The notes beneath the pieces are model-generated. The model was not told where the DNA came from. It saw nothing but the letters and a program-made list of their open reading frames with translations, and ran no database searches. From positions 1-64,000 of the forward strand of contig NZ_JAJTUT010000002.1 of NCBI RefSeq assembly GCF_022399565.1: a DNA stretch of 64,000 nucleotides, read 5' to 3'. Shown here in pieces: positions 45,924 through 55,315 of the stretch. Made by a program: the position numbers and the translations under genes. How positions within the stretch are numbered: position 1 is the first letter of the stretch; every line of letters starts with the position of its first letter. Origin of the DNA: Flavobacterium algicola. Its GTDB lineage: Bacteria > Bacteroidota > Bacteroidia > Flavobacteriales > Flavobacteriaceae.

Positions 45924-46976
45924 ATGACAAATATTAAAGGTCCAGCTATATTTCTAGCACAATTTTTAGGTTCAGAGGCTCCATTTAACAATTTAGAATC
46001 TATTTGCCAATGGGCAAAAAGTTTAGGTTTCAAGGGAGTGCAAATTCCAACATGGGACAGTAATTATTTTGATTTACAAAAAGCGGCTGAAAGCAAAACA
46101 TATGCAGATGAGATTAAGGGGAAAGTCAATGAGGCAGGATTAGAAATAACCGAGCTTTCGACCCATTTGCAAGGACAACTTGTTGCTGTAAACCCAGCAT
46201 ACGATCAATTATTTGATGGATTTGCTCCCAAAGAATACCATAACAATCCTAAAGAACGAACAAAATGGGCAGTGCAGCAATTAAAGTATGCTGCAAAAGC
46301 ATCTCAAAATTTAGGAATTACTGCACACGCAACTTTTAGTGGTTCTTTACTATGGCACACTATTTATCCATGGCCACAACGACCTCCTGGATTGGTTGAT
46401 GATGGATTTACCGAACTAGCAAACCGTTGGCTACCTATTTTAAATGCTTTTGATGAGGCAGGTGTCGATGTATGCTATGAAATTCATCCAGGAGAAGACT
46501 TGCATGACGGTGTTTCTTATGAACGTTTTTTGGACAAAGTAGATCAACATCCAAGAGCTTGTCTGCTTTATGATCCGTCTCATTTTTTACTGCAATGTTT
46601 AGATTATATAAGTTATATCGATCATTATCACGAACGTATAAAAATGTTTCATGTAAAAGATGCCGAATTTAACCCAACGGGTAAGCAAGGTGTTTACGGC
46701 GGCTATGAAAATTGGGTTGATCGTGCAGGAAGGTTCAGATCCTTGGGAGATGGACAAGTTGATTTTAAACAAATATTTAGTAAACTAGCTACCTACGGTT
46801 TTGACGGCTGGGCTGTGATGGAGTGGGAATGTGCCATTAAGCATCCTGAATGCGGTGCCAAAGAGGGAGCGAAATTTATCAGTGAACACATAATAAAAGT
46901 AACTGATAAAGCTTTTGATGATTTTGCAGCAACCGGAATCAATAAGGAGCTTAATAGAAAAATTTTAGGATTATAG
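45924..46976 (+). CDS. Sugar phosphate isomerase/epimerase-like TIM barrel
   Basis: 350 residues of the AP-endonuclease-2 / xylose-isomerase-like family: FLGSEAPFNNLESICQWAKSLGFKGVQIP, VCYEIHPGEDLHDG, LLYDPSHFLLQ, MFHVKDAEFNP with metal-binding Glu, Asp and His positions, and a terminal WAVMEWECAIKH. The family includes isomerases, epimerases and 3-keto-glycoside lyases. It is in operon with the Gfo/Idh enzyme (45-base gap). Confidence 0.87.
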   Translation: MTNIKGPAIFLAQFLGSEAPFNNLESICQWAKSLGFKGVQIPTWDSNYFDLQKAAESKTYADEIKGKVNEAGLEITELSTHLQGQLVAVNPAYDQLFDGFAPKEYHNNPKERTKWAVQQLKYAAKASQNLGITAHATFSGSLLWHTIYPWPQRPPGLVDDGFTELANRWLPILNAFDEAGVDVCYEIHPGEDLHDGVSYERFLDKVDQHPRACLLYDPSHFLLQCLDYISYIDHYHERIKMFHVKDAEFNPTGKQGVYGGYENWVDRAGRFRSLGDGQVDFKQIFSKLATYGFDGWAVMEWECAIKHPECGAKEGAKFISEHIIKVTDKAFDDFAATGINKELNRKILGL

Positions 46977-47078
46977 ATTGTGAAATTCTAGAATATAATT
47001 GACTTTCGACACTAAGCAAATTAAAAGTGAATATAAAATAAAATTACTAATACTACACTAACCATTGTAGTAATTTGC

Positions 47079-47090
47079 ACTATTAACCAA
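47079..47090 (+). repeat. Leader motif ACTATTAACCAA, copy 2
   Basis: Exact match to the 12-mers at 38865 and 55268, 19 bases ahead of the MFS start codon. Confidence 0.4.
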
Positions 47091-47109
47091 CCAAAACCTA
47101 TACAAAAAT

Positions 47110-48369
47110 ATGGAATCAATCGAAAAGAATAAACTCTTTTGGGCTAGCTGTCTAGCACTATTAGTAACCTCACTTTCTTTTGGGATTAGGGCAGGAATAA
47201 TGAGCAAACTTGGAGCCGATTTCCAGCTTACTGCAGGTGAGTTAGGAACTATAATTGCTACTGCATTTTGGGGATTTCCTTTGGCCATTGTTATTGGTGG
47301 TTTTATTGTCGATCTCGTTGGAATGAAAAAATTGCTCGTCACGGCATTTATCTTTCATTTACTAGGCATCATTTTGACAATATTTGCACAAGGATACTGG
47401 ACACTTTTTGTTTCGACACTTTTAATTGGTATTGCAAACGGAACTGTAGAAGCAGCATGCAATCCCTTAGTAGCATCACTTTATCCAGATAATAAAACAA
47501 CAAAATTAAACCATTTTCATCTGTGGTTTCCAAGTGGTATTTTTATAGGAACTTTAATCGTTCTTTTATTCAACTACTTAAATCTCAATTGGCAAGTTCA
47601 GGTGGCGATAATGTTGCTACCAACTTTTGCATACGGATTTCTTTTCTCCAAACTTAAATTTCCTGTTACAGAAAGAGTTTCATCAGGCGTATCTGTAGGT
47701 ACAATGTATAAGTCGGTTACCTCACCGCTATTCATTTTTATGTTTGTCTGTATGTTTGGTACTGCTATCACAGAACTATTTACGGGTCAGTGGATAGAGA
47801 TGTTACTTAAAAATGTAACAGATAATTCTATTTTAATTTTGACATTAACTACAGGTGTGATGATTATTGGTAGAGGAGTAGCAGAGCCTGTTGTACATCG
47901 CTTTTCTCCGCAAGGGGTATTACTTTTATCTTCTATTTTTGCAGCAATCGGGTTGTACTTATTAGCTACCTTGAGTGGAAATGCTATTTTTATAGGGGCT
48001 TTTGTTTTTGGCTTGGGAGTTTGTTATTTTTGGCCAACCATGTTAGGATTCGTGTCAGAGAATATTCCAAATTCTGGTGCATTAGGACTAAATTTAATGG
48101 GAGGAGCAGGTATGTTTGCAGTGTCAATCTACACTATTTTTATGGGGAACTTTTATGACCAATTAATCATGAATTATTTGCCACAAGAATCAACTTTAGA
48201 AATAAATGCTTCTGTTGATATATCAAACCTGATGGAATTAGCCAAAAATGCTGCTGGTCCACAAGTATTAAAAGTGACGATGATCATTCCTATTATCTTA
48301 ACCATTGCCTTTTCAGGATTAGTACTATTCATGAAATTTCGAACAAAAAATAAAGTAATACTTAATTGA
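47110..48369 (+). CDS. MFS sugar transporter
   Basis: 419 residues with 12 predicted membrane segments; MFS features include the short inter-helix loop DLVGMKKLLV and the FSPQGVLLL/IGRGVAEPV second-half signature. The pattern fits NNP/FucP-like carriers used for monosaccharides or sugar acids. It is the last gene before a terminator, 133 bases behind the isomerase gene, and probably takes the product of this pathway into the cytoplasm. Confidence 0.85.
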   Translation: MESIEKNKLFWASCLALLVTSLSFGIRAGIMSKLGADFQLTAGELGTIIATAFWGFPLAIVIGGFIVDLVGMKKLLVTAFIFHLLGIILTIFAQGYWTLFVSTLLIGIANGTVEAACNPLVASLYPDNKTTKLNHFHLWFPSGIFIGTLIVLLFNYLNLNWQVQVAIMLLPTFAYGFLFSKLKFPVTERVSSGVSVGTMYKSVTSPLFIFMFVCMFGTAITELFTGQWIEMLLKNVTDNSILILTLTTGVMIIGRGVAEPVVHRFSPQGVLLLSSIFAAIGLYLLATLSGNAIFIGAFVFGLGVCYFWPTMLGFVSENIPNSGALGLNLMGGAGMFAVSIYTIFMGNFYDQLIMNYLPQESTLEINASVDISNLMELAKNAAGPQVLKVTMIIPIILTIAFSGLVLFMKFRTKNKVILN

Positions 48370-48411
48370 TTTAGGTCGGATGTTTTTCATTAAATATTTT
48401 ATCTGTGATCT

Positions 48412-48440
48412 GGGGTGACTAATGTGTCATCCCTTTTTTT
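48412..48440 (+). terminator. Terminator behind the MFS gene
   Basis: GGGGTGAC-taatgt-GTCATCCC (one G-U pair) followed by seven T. It closes the operon at 48369. Confidence 0.8.
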
Positions 48441-48659
48441 ATGCATTATAGTATCATAACGAAGCTATCCATTTCGATCGAAATCACCCTATATGCTTTA
48501 CTACTTTAACAAATCTTTTTCCTATTAAGTCTGATAAATTTAATACTAATAACTTGTTCATTTTCGAATCAAAATAGTATTATAGACCAAAAAATTTAAA
48601 TTTTTTTAGCAGGGATGTAGAATATGGTGATGAGTTCCTTCTCCTTACGAAGTAACTGA

Positions 48660-48868
48660 AGTCAACCTGCTAAAATTCAAATCAACGAAAAGGGTTATGG
48701 TACTGACAGGAATAATAAATACGATTTAAGAATGAATTCTTCCAATCTGCTATTAAGTGTAAAATAGACGCTATAAATACTTCAAATTATAACCCTACAG
48801 TAAAAACTTCGACTTCTGCAAATTTGGGTGATTCAAATAGAGAATTTTACTTCTTTTTTGATGTTTAG
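48660..48868 (+). pseudogene. Frameshifted gene remnant
   Basis: Between the terminator and the GH92 gene the plus strand reads protein-like over ~70 codons once a single A is added in the A run at 48761-48764. The first part runs (from 48660) to LLLSVK and then TAG; adding one base links it to IDAINTSNYNPTVKTST and on to the stop at 48866. No start codon is kept. It is probably the C-terminal end of a lost gene; family not recognised. Confidence 0.35.
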
Positions 48869-48953
48869 CATCGTTTAGATGTTATCCGTCTAAAATTATT
48901 TTCAGAGTCGAATAATTAATGAAAATTTAAAGTAAAATTAAGATATTTAACAA

Positions 48954-51203
48954 ATGAAGAGCAAGATTTTACTTATTTTAGTGTCGGTTGTTATTTCTAG
49001 TTGTAAAGATAATTCAGCAACAAAAGAGCTTCAAGAAAACGTATCTACTTATGTAGATCCCTTTATAGGAACAGGTGGTCACGGTCACACTTACCCTGGT
49101 GCAACGGTACCTTTTGGTATGGTGCAAGTGAGTCCCGATAACGGAAAATCTGATTGGGATTGGTGTTCGGGTTACCATTATTCAGATAATATAATTGTCG
49201 GTTTTAGTAATCTACATTTAAGTGGTACAGGTATCGGTGACCTAGCTGATATCTTACTTATGCCAATTAATAAAAAGGTAGATTTGACCAAAGAAACTAC
49301 CAATAGAGATGAATTACCTTTTAAGTCCTTTTATTCTCATGCTAATGAACATGCTAGCCCTGGTTACTACCAAGTATTTTTACAAGATCCCAAAATCAAT
49401 GTAGAGCTTACAGCTACACAACGTACAGCATACCAGAAGTATACTTTTGCCAACGGTGATGAGCAAGCAGTGGTTATTGACCTAGGATATGCTATTAATT
49501 GGGACAAAGCTTTGGAAACAAGTATAAATGTCGAAGATAAAAATACCATTACAGGATATCGTTACAGTACTGGATGGGCGAAAAATCAAAAAGTATTTTT
49601 TGTTGCGAAATTTTCTAAACCATTAAAAAACCATTTACTTACAGCCAACAGTAAAATTATTAAAGGGACTAAGAGCGAGGGAGAAAAAACATCGGCTCAA
49701 TTGTTTTTTGAGACTCAAAGTAGTACTGAATTACTAGTCAAGGTCGCAGTTTCATCTGTAAGCATCAAAAACGCAAAAGAAAATTTAGATGCAGAAACTT
49801 TTAGTGAAGCAAAAATTGCTGCAGAAAATGTTTGGAATACATCTCTGTCTAAAATAAAAGTTGAATCATCTGTAGATTCGCTAAAAACCATTTTCTACAC
49901 TGCAATGTATCATGCCCAAATTGCGCCCGTGACGTATAGTGACAAAAATGGTGAGTATCGTTTGGAGAACGATAGTATTATTATTGCAAAAGATTTTACT
50001 GCTTATTCCACTTTATCACTTTGGGATACTTTTAGAGCAGAGAATCCATTATTAACATTAATAGCTCCTGATAAAGTATCGGATATTATCAATTCGATGT
50101 TATCCTATTATGATACCAAAAAAATACTACCTGTTTGGACACTCTATGCCAATGAAACAAATACTATGACAGGTTATCATTCAATTCCTGTAATCGTGGA
50201 TGCTTATCAAAAAGGGATAACTGGTTTTGATGCTGATAAAGCTTACGAAGCTGTGAAAACTACCATGATGCAGAACCAACGTGGTCTTGATTTGTACAAG
50301 CAATATGGTTTTATACCCTATGATTTACTTGATGAATCTGTAACTATTACATTAGAGTATGCATACGATGATTGGTGTGTTGCACAAATGGCTAAGTCCA
50401 TGGGTAAAGAAGCAGATTATAAGTACTTTTTAGAAAGATCGAAAGCGTATCATCATTTAATGGATCCTCAAACAGGCTTTATGAGAGGTAAATCCAAAGA
50501 TGGTATATCTTGGAACGAACCTTTTGATCCTAAACATTCTAACCACAGAGAACAGACAGATTATACAGAGGGAAATGCATGGCAACATAGCTGGTTTGTG
50601 CCGCAAGATGTCCCTGACTTTATTTCGCTGCACGGAAGCAATGAAATTTTTGCTAGCCGATTGGAAAAATTATTTACAGAAAGTTCAGAAATCACAGGAA
50701 GCAATGTATCTGCAGATATATCTGGTTTAATAGGGCAGTATGCACATGGTAACGAACCAAGTCATCATATTTCTTATTTATTTAATAGTGCAGGACAACC
50801 ATGGAGAACGCAATATTGGGCCCATCATATTATGGAAACACAATACAACACTACTCCCAACGGCTTGAGCGGTAATGAAGATTGTGGCCAAATGTCGGCT
50901 TGGTATATTTTTAGTTCTATTGGTATCTATCCTATGAATCCAGCTTCTGGAAATTATGAGATTGGAAGTCCGATTTTCGAAAAATCAACTATAACATTAA
51001 CGGGCGGTAAAACTTTTGTAATTGAAGCAGAAAATGTATCGAGCACCAATTTTTATATTCAATCTGCCACTTTAAATGGTGATGCATTTAATCAAACAAC
51101 TTTATCGCACAAACAAATACTTGATGGTGGAGTATTGCATTTTAAGATGGGGTCAAAACCAAATAAAGCATGGGGAGTAGCAATAACTAATAATAAAAAA
51201 TAA
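48954..51203 (+). CDS. GH92 alpha-mannosidase, lipoprotein
   Basis: 749 residues. The lipoprotein signal ends VVISSC. GH92 marks: YVDPFIGTGGHGHTYPGATVPFGMVQ at the N-terminal domain, TLSLWDTFRAENPLL, YTEGNAWQHSWFVPQD, YAHGNEPSHHISYLF with the catalytic-acid Glu601, and GNEDCGQMSAWYIFSS for the basic Asp. An exo-acting, calcium-dependent alpha-mannosidase of the cell surface or periplasm, likely attacking alpha-1,2 or related bonds of N-glycans or yeast mannan. It overlaps the symporter gene by one base. Confidence 0.93.
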   Translation: MKSKILLILVSVVISSCKDNSATKELQENVSTYVDPFIGTGGHGHTYPGATVPFGMVQVSPDNGKSDWDWCSGYHYSDNIIVGFSNLHLSGTGIGDLADILLMPINKKVDLTKETTNRDELPFKSFYSHANEHASPGYYQVFLQDPKINVELTATQRTAYQKYTFANGDEQAVVIDLGYAINWDKALETSINVEDKNTITGYRYSTGWAKNQKVFFVAKFSKPLKNHLLTANSKIIKGTKSEGEKTSAQLFFETQSSTELLVKVAVSSVSIKNAKENLDAETFSEAKIAAENVWNTSLSKIKVESSVDSLKTIFYTAMYHAQIAPVTYSDKNGEYRLENDSIIIAKDFTAYSTLSLWDTFRAENPLLTLIAPDKVSDIINSMLSYYDTKKILPVWTLYANETNTMTGYHSIPVIVDAYQKGITGFDADKAYEAVKTTMMQNQRGLDLYKQYGFIPYDLLDESVTITLEYAYDDWCVAQMAKSMGKEADYKYFLERSKAYHHLMDPQTGFMRGKSKDGISWNEPFDPKHSNHREQTDYTEGNAWQHSWFVPQDVPDFISLHGSNEIFASRLEKLFTESSEITGSNVSADISGLIGQYAHGNEPSHHISYLFNSAGQPWRTQYWAHHIMETQYNTTPNGLSGNEDCGQMSAWYIFSSIGIYPMNPASGNYEIGSPIFEKSTITLTGGKTFVIEAENVSSTNFYIQSATLNGDAFNQTTLSHKQILDGGVLHFKMGSKPNKAWGVAITNNKK

Positions 51204-53080
51204 TGGATATAATCGATTTAAGTATAATTGTAATTTACGTCCTTATAACTATTGGTATAGGTATCTGGATTTCTAGAAAATCTTCAAACGGTCTTGACGA
51301 CTATTTTCTCGGAGGACGATCAATCAAGTGGTATTATTTAGGTTTGAGTAATGGATCAGGAATGTTTGATGTTTCGGGTACCGCATGGATGGTTGGAATC
51401 TTGTTTTTGTATGGTGTAAAAAGTTTTATGTTAATGTGGCTATGGCCAATATGGAACCAGATTTTTGTAATGATGTTCTTAGCGGTTTGGATAAGAAGGT
51501 CTAATATAATGACAGGTTCTGAATGGATACTGACCCGATTTGGTAACGATAAAGCAGGTAAAGCTTCGCATATTATTGTCGCTGTATTTGCAATAATTTC
51601 GACAATTGGTTTCATAGCCTACTTTTTTGAAGGTATAGGAAAGTTTCTTACCGTAATTCTACCATGGGATATGGCAGTAATTTTTAACGGAACGGAATTT
51701 TTAAGTTCCGAACACTCCTATGCTCTAATAATTATCATCTTGACCACATTATACACCATTAAGGGTGGAATGTTCTCGGTCGTAGCGACTGAAGTATTGC
51801 AATATGGAATTATGGTTCTGTCGGGATTACTAGTGGCTGGCTATACGTTGATACATTATAGTGACCTACAGGTTAATGCAGTTATAACTGAAGAATGGAA
51901 AAATGTCTTTTTTGATATGGAATTAGGTAGTCATTGGTCAAATAAATACCAAGCTTTTGATAACTTGATCAATACTGAAGGATATAAAATGTTTGGAGCA
52001 CTAATAGGAATGTCATTATTCAAAGGTTTTTTTGCCAGCATTGCTGGTCCGACACCTAGTTATGATCTACAACGAATTTTATCTACAAAGTCAGTAAAGG
52101 AAGCCGCTTATATGAGCGGATTTACCAACCTAATTTTATTTATTCCAAGGTATTTATTGATTGGTGGTATTGTTGTTATTGCTCTAATGACACTAGCACC
52201 GCAAATGATAAATAATCCTGCGCTAAGTGGGAGTGATTTAGAAATACTATTGCCAACTGTTATCAATTTTCATGTCCCAGTTGGTATTAAAGGATTATTA
52301 CTTGCAGGTTTATTGGCCGCTTTTATGTCTACTTTTTCGGCATTTGTGAATGCTGGACCTGCTTATATTGTTAATGATATTTATAAAAAATATTTTAAGC
52401 CTACTGCGACAAGTGAGCATTATATTAAAGTAAGTCATGTTGCTTCATTTGTTATTGTTGGACTAGGTGTTTTTATGGGCTTCTTTGCAGACTCTATCAA
52501 TTCGCTGACATTGTGGATAACTAGTGCTTTATTTGGTGGTTATGTAGCAGCCAATTTTTTAAAATGGGTTTGGTGGCGATTTAATGGTTGGGGATATTTT
52601 TGGGGAATGTTTGCTGGACTTGTTGTAGCTTCACTGCAGTTTGTTTTAGGACAGAGCAAAGGACAATTTACTGATGGAACGTTACTTTATGAATTATCTG
52701 AGCTAAAAGATATTTATATGTTTCCTATAATCTTTAGCTTTTCTACTTTAGGTTGTTTGTTGGGGACTTTTCTAACAAGACCTACGGACATAGAAGTTTT
52801 AAAATCCTTTTATAAAAATGTAAAGCCATGGGGTTGGTGGAAACCTGTGTACAAAGAACTTCAGATCGAGGATACATCTTTCGAAAAAAATAAAGAATTT
52901 TTGCTCGATATGATCAATTGTGCGATAGGGATTGTATGGCAGTCGAGCATGATAGTGCTACCCATATTTTTATTAATAAGAGACTATCCGAAAATGGTAG
53001 TATCGCTTGTTGTATTTTTAATAACTTCGGCTATTTTAAAATATACATGGCTGGATAAAGTTCGAAAAATCGAAGATTAA
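51203..53080 (+). CDS. Sodium:solute symporter (SSS)
   Basis: 625 residues with about 14 membrane segments. SSS marks: DYFLGGRSIKWYYLGLSNGSGMFDVSGTAW and LLAGLLAAFMSTFSAFVNAGPAYIVNDIY. Its A of ATG is the last base of the GH92 stop (TAATG), so the two are translationally coupled and it very likely takes up mannose or a mannose-containing product. The C-terminal ~100 residues form an extra cytoplasmic/membrane tail. Confidence 0.9.
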   Translation: MDIIDLSIIVIYVLITIGIGIWISRKSSNGLDDYFLGGRSIKWYYLGLSNGSGMFDVSGTAWMVGILFLYGVKSFMLMWLWPIWNQIFVMMFLAVWIRRSNIMTGSEWILTRFGNDKAGKASHIIVAVFAIISTIGFIAYFFEGIGKFLTVILPWDMAVIFNGTEFLSSEHSYALIIIILTTLYTIKGGMFSVVATEVLQYGIMVLSGLLVAGYTLIHYSDLQVNAVITEEWKNVFFDMELGSHWSNKYQAFDNLINTEGYKMFGALIGMSLFKGFFASIAGPTPSYDLQRILSTKSVKEAAYMSGFTNLILFIPRYLLIGGIVVIALMTLAPQMINNPALSGSDLEILLPTVINFHVPVGIKGLLLAGLLAAFMSTFSAFVNAGPAYIVNDIYKKYFKPTATSEHYIKVSHVASFVIVGLGVFMGFFADSINSLTLWITSALFGGYVAANFLKWVWWRFNGWGYFWGMFAGLVVASLQFVLGQSKGQFTDGTLLYELSELKDIYMFPIIFSFSTLGCLLGTFLTRPTDIEVLKSFYKNVKPWGWWKPVYKELQIEDTSFEKNKEFLLDMINCAIGIVWQSSMIVLPIFLLIRDYPKMVVSLVVFLITSAILKYTWLDKVRKIED

Positions 53081-53263
53081 TAGTAAGATATTAAAATAAA
53101 TAGATAAGTTGATGAATAAAATTATTTCTTAAAATTGCATTTTTGTGGCAGGATATTAGTTGCAGATTGCGAACTTTAAATCATCACTTTTACAACATAG
53201 CACAACTGCATTAAATTAGTACGAACAGCAATTGATGAAGAAACCTATTTTAAAGAAACTATT

Positions 53264-54421
53264 ATGAAAAATATTTTTAAATCATATAAATCATATATTA
53301 AGTTGAGTTTTCTATTTCTGATAATGACCAACTTTTATGGCTGTTCATCATTAGATAAAAATCAAAAGTCAAAAGGTGGCGATTTAAAAATAATAGGTTA
53401 TGTGGCAGGATATGAAGAATTTGATGTCGCAAAAGTAGATTCAAAAAAGTTGACGCATATTAATTATGCATTTGCAAATATTGTAGATGGAGGTGTTCAA
53501 TTTGAGCTAGCTACAGATAGTTTAAAGATTCTAAACTTGATGAAGCTAAAAAAGTATAATTCTAATTTGAAGATATTATTTTCAATTGGTGGCTGGGTGT
53601 GGTCTGATCAATTTTCGGATATCGCTGCTTATCCCGAGTCGAGAGAAAAATTTGCCGTAAGTGCCGTTGAGTTGATGAATTCTTATGATTTTGATGGCAT
53701 TGACATTGACTGGGAGTATCCAGGACAACTAGGGGAAGATAATATCTTTAGAGCTGACGACAAAGAGAATTTCACATTACTGCTAGCAGAAATACGCAAG
53801 CAATTGAACAAGCAGGATATAAACTATAAAACGCATCATTTGCTTACTATCGCAACGGGTGCCGATCAAAAGTACATAACACATACTGACCTAAACAAAG
53901 CGCATCAATATCTGGATTTTATAAATGTTATGTGCTATGATTTTTATAGTGGTCCAAATTATCAAACGGGACATCATGCTAACTTGTATACTTCAGATGA
54001 TGAAAGCTTTAAAGGAAATAGTGGCTTTGACGCCATTAATAGAATGTTAGATATAGGAATACCTGCAAATAAGTTGATTCTTGGTTTACCTTTTTATGGT
54101 AGAAAATGGGTTCAAGTTACACCAAATAATAATGGACTGTACCAACCATCAAAAGCTGCAAATGATATTATTCCTTACTGGAAAATAGAAGAAGAGTTAC
54201 AGTCTGGAAAGTACTTAAAACTGTATGATGATAAGGCTAAAGCTTCGTATTTGTGGAATGCAGAGGATCATATATTTATCTCATATGATACAACTCAAGA
54301 AATAGAATTAAAATCAGATTTTATTAAGAGCAAGGGACTTGGTGGTGCAATGTTTTGGGAATACAGCCTAGATAATAATCAAAAGCTACTTAATGCCCTT
54401 TTTGATGCTGTTAGAAATTAA
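53264..54421 (+). CDS. GH18 glycoside hydrolase (chitinase-like), lipoprotein
   Basis: 385 residues. Lipoprotein signal ends MTNFYGC. The catalytic motif FDGIDIDWEYPG (DxxDxDxE, acid Glu) and SIGGW, MCYDFYSG and MFWEYSLD are all present, and a chitinase insertion domain fits between about 240 and 330. Chitinase-like retaining enzyme with chitobiose specificity; in this setting it could be an endo-beta-N-acetylglucosaminidase releasing N-glycans, though endo-S/F-type enzymes usually lack the WEYP form. Preceding gap of 183 bases. Confidence 0.88.
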   Translation: MKNIFKSYKSYIKLSFLFLIMTNFYGCSSLDKNQKSKGGDLKIIGYVAGYEEFDVAKVDSKKLTHINYAFANIVDGGVQFELATDSLKILNLMKLKKYNSNLKILFSIGGWVWSDQFSDIAAYPESREKFAVSAVELMNSYDFDGIDIDWEYPGQLGEDNIFRADDKENFTLLLAEIRKQLNKQDINYKTHHLLTIATGADQKYITHTDLNKAHQYLDFINVMCYDFYSGPNYQTGHHANLYTSDDESFKGNSGFDAINRMLDIGIPANKLILGLPFYGRKWVQVTPNNNGLYQPSKAANDIIPYWKIEEELQSGKYLKLYDDKAKASYLWNAEDHIFISYDTTQEIELKSDFIKSKGLGGAMFWEYSLDNNQKLLNALFDAVRN

Positions 54422-55315
54422 TTAATCGAATTGTAGAAAGTACAAGTGATTAGTTCTAATGTATGAGCAGTTTGATCTAGTTTTCTAATTACTGACTACT
54501 TAGTAGCGATTAAATATCCATTATAATATTTCAATAAATAGAGTTCAATTAAATATTTCTCTTCAAATGCAGTTTCTATTGTGAAGATTACAAGTATGGG
54601 TTTTATTACTATATTAAACTGATTAATTAAAAACGATAACTGATTTTAGTTAACTTTTTATATTACAATATTTAACTTTTACTATTTTTTAGTATATAAA
54701 TCTTTTTGTCTAGAATCAATACTTAATTTACAGCATAATATATTCCGATTATTCTCCATCGAAGGTCCTTTGCTTCGATTCTTGATTTATTAAAAGTAGA
54801 TTATTTATACACAAAAAGGTAAAATTCTTTAGAGAATTATACTGCTATACTAAAACGCATTGAATATAACTATATGTATTTAGCTTTTGATTATTTCCTG
54901 TTGATGAATTATCATTAAATCTGCTTAATAATGGTAATTCTGTAATTCAAGACATCGTATTTTTTATTCTAGTATCACCGCAGTTAAATGTATCTTTTAT
55001 AAATGTATCGCTAATACTACTTAAAGAGTATTGCATGACTTACATAAGAGCTAATTTGAAAGACGCTTCGATATAGTTTATAAAGCGGAATAATTGATAG
55101 ATTAATATCACAAAATAGCAAAATTTTAAATTTTTATTTTGATAATTTTTTATTAAAAGTCTAAATTTTATTTACTGAAGTCGTTGCACAAGCTACTAAT
55201 AACTATTGCACTTTGTTGTTGGTCGAAATAATGTATCGGTATCGAAATTAATCTATAAGTTTAACTTACTATTAACCAAGTATTACAACTTTAAAATTAA
55301 TCTAAAATTTACATT
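54422..55315. other. Gene-free stretch ahead of the SusC gene
   Basis: 894 AT-rich bases with no credible frame. The last ~50 bases are a SusC-type leader with the ACTATTAACCAA motif. No regulator (HTCS, ECF/anti-sigma or LacI) is coded here, in contrast with most glycan loci of this phylum. Confidence 0.5.
55268..55279 (+). repeat. Leader motif ACTATTAACCAA, copy 3
   Basis: Exact match to 38865-38876 and 47079-47090, 36 bases ahead of the SusC start codon. Confidence 0.4.

Noticed and set aside
54422..55315. Hidden regulator gene ahead of SusC
   Set aside because: All frames are broken by frequent stops, and no helix-turn-helix-like stretch is visible.
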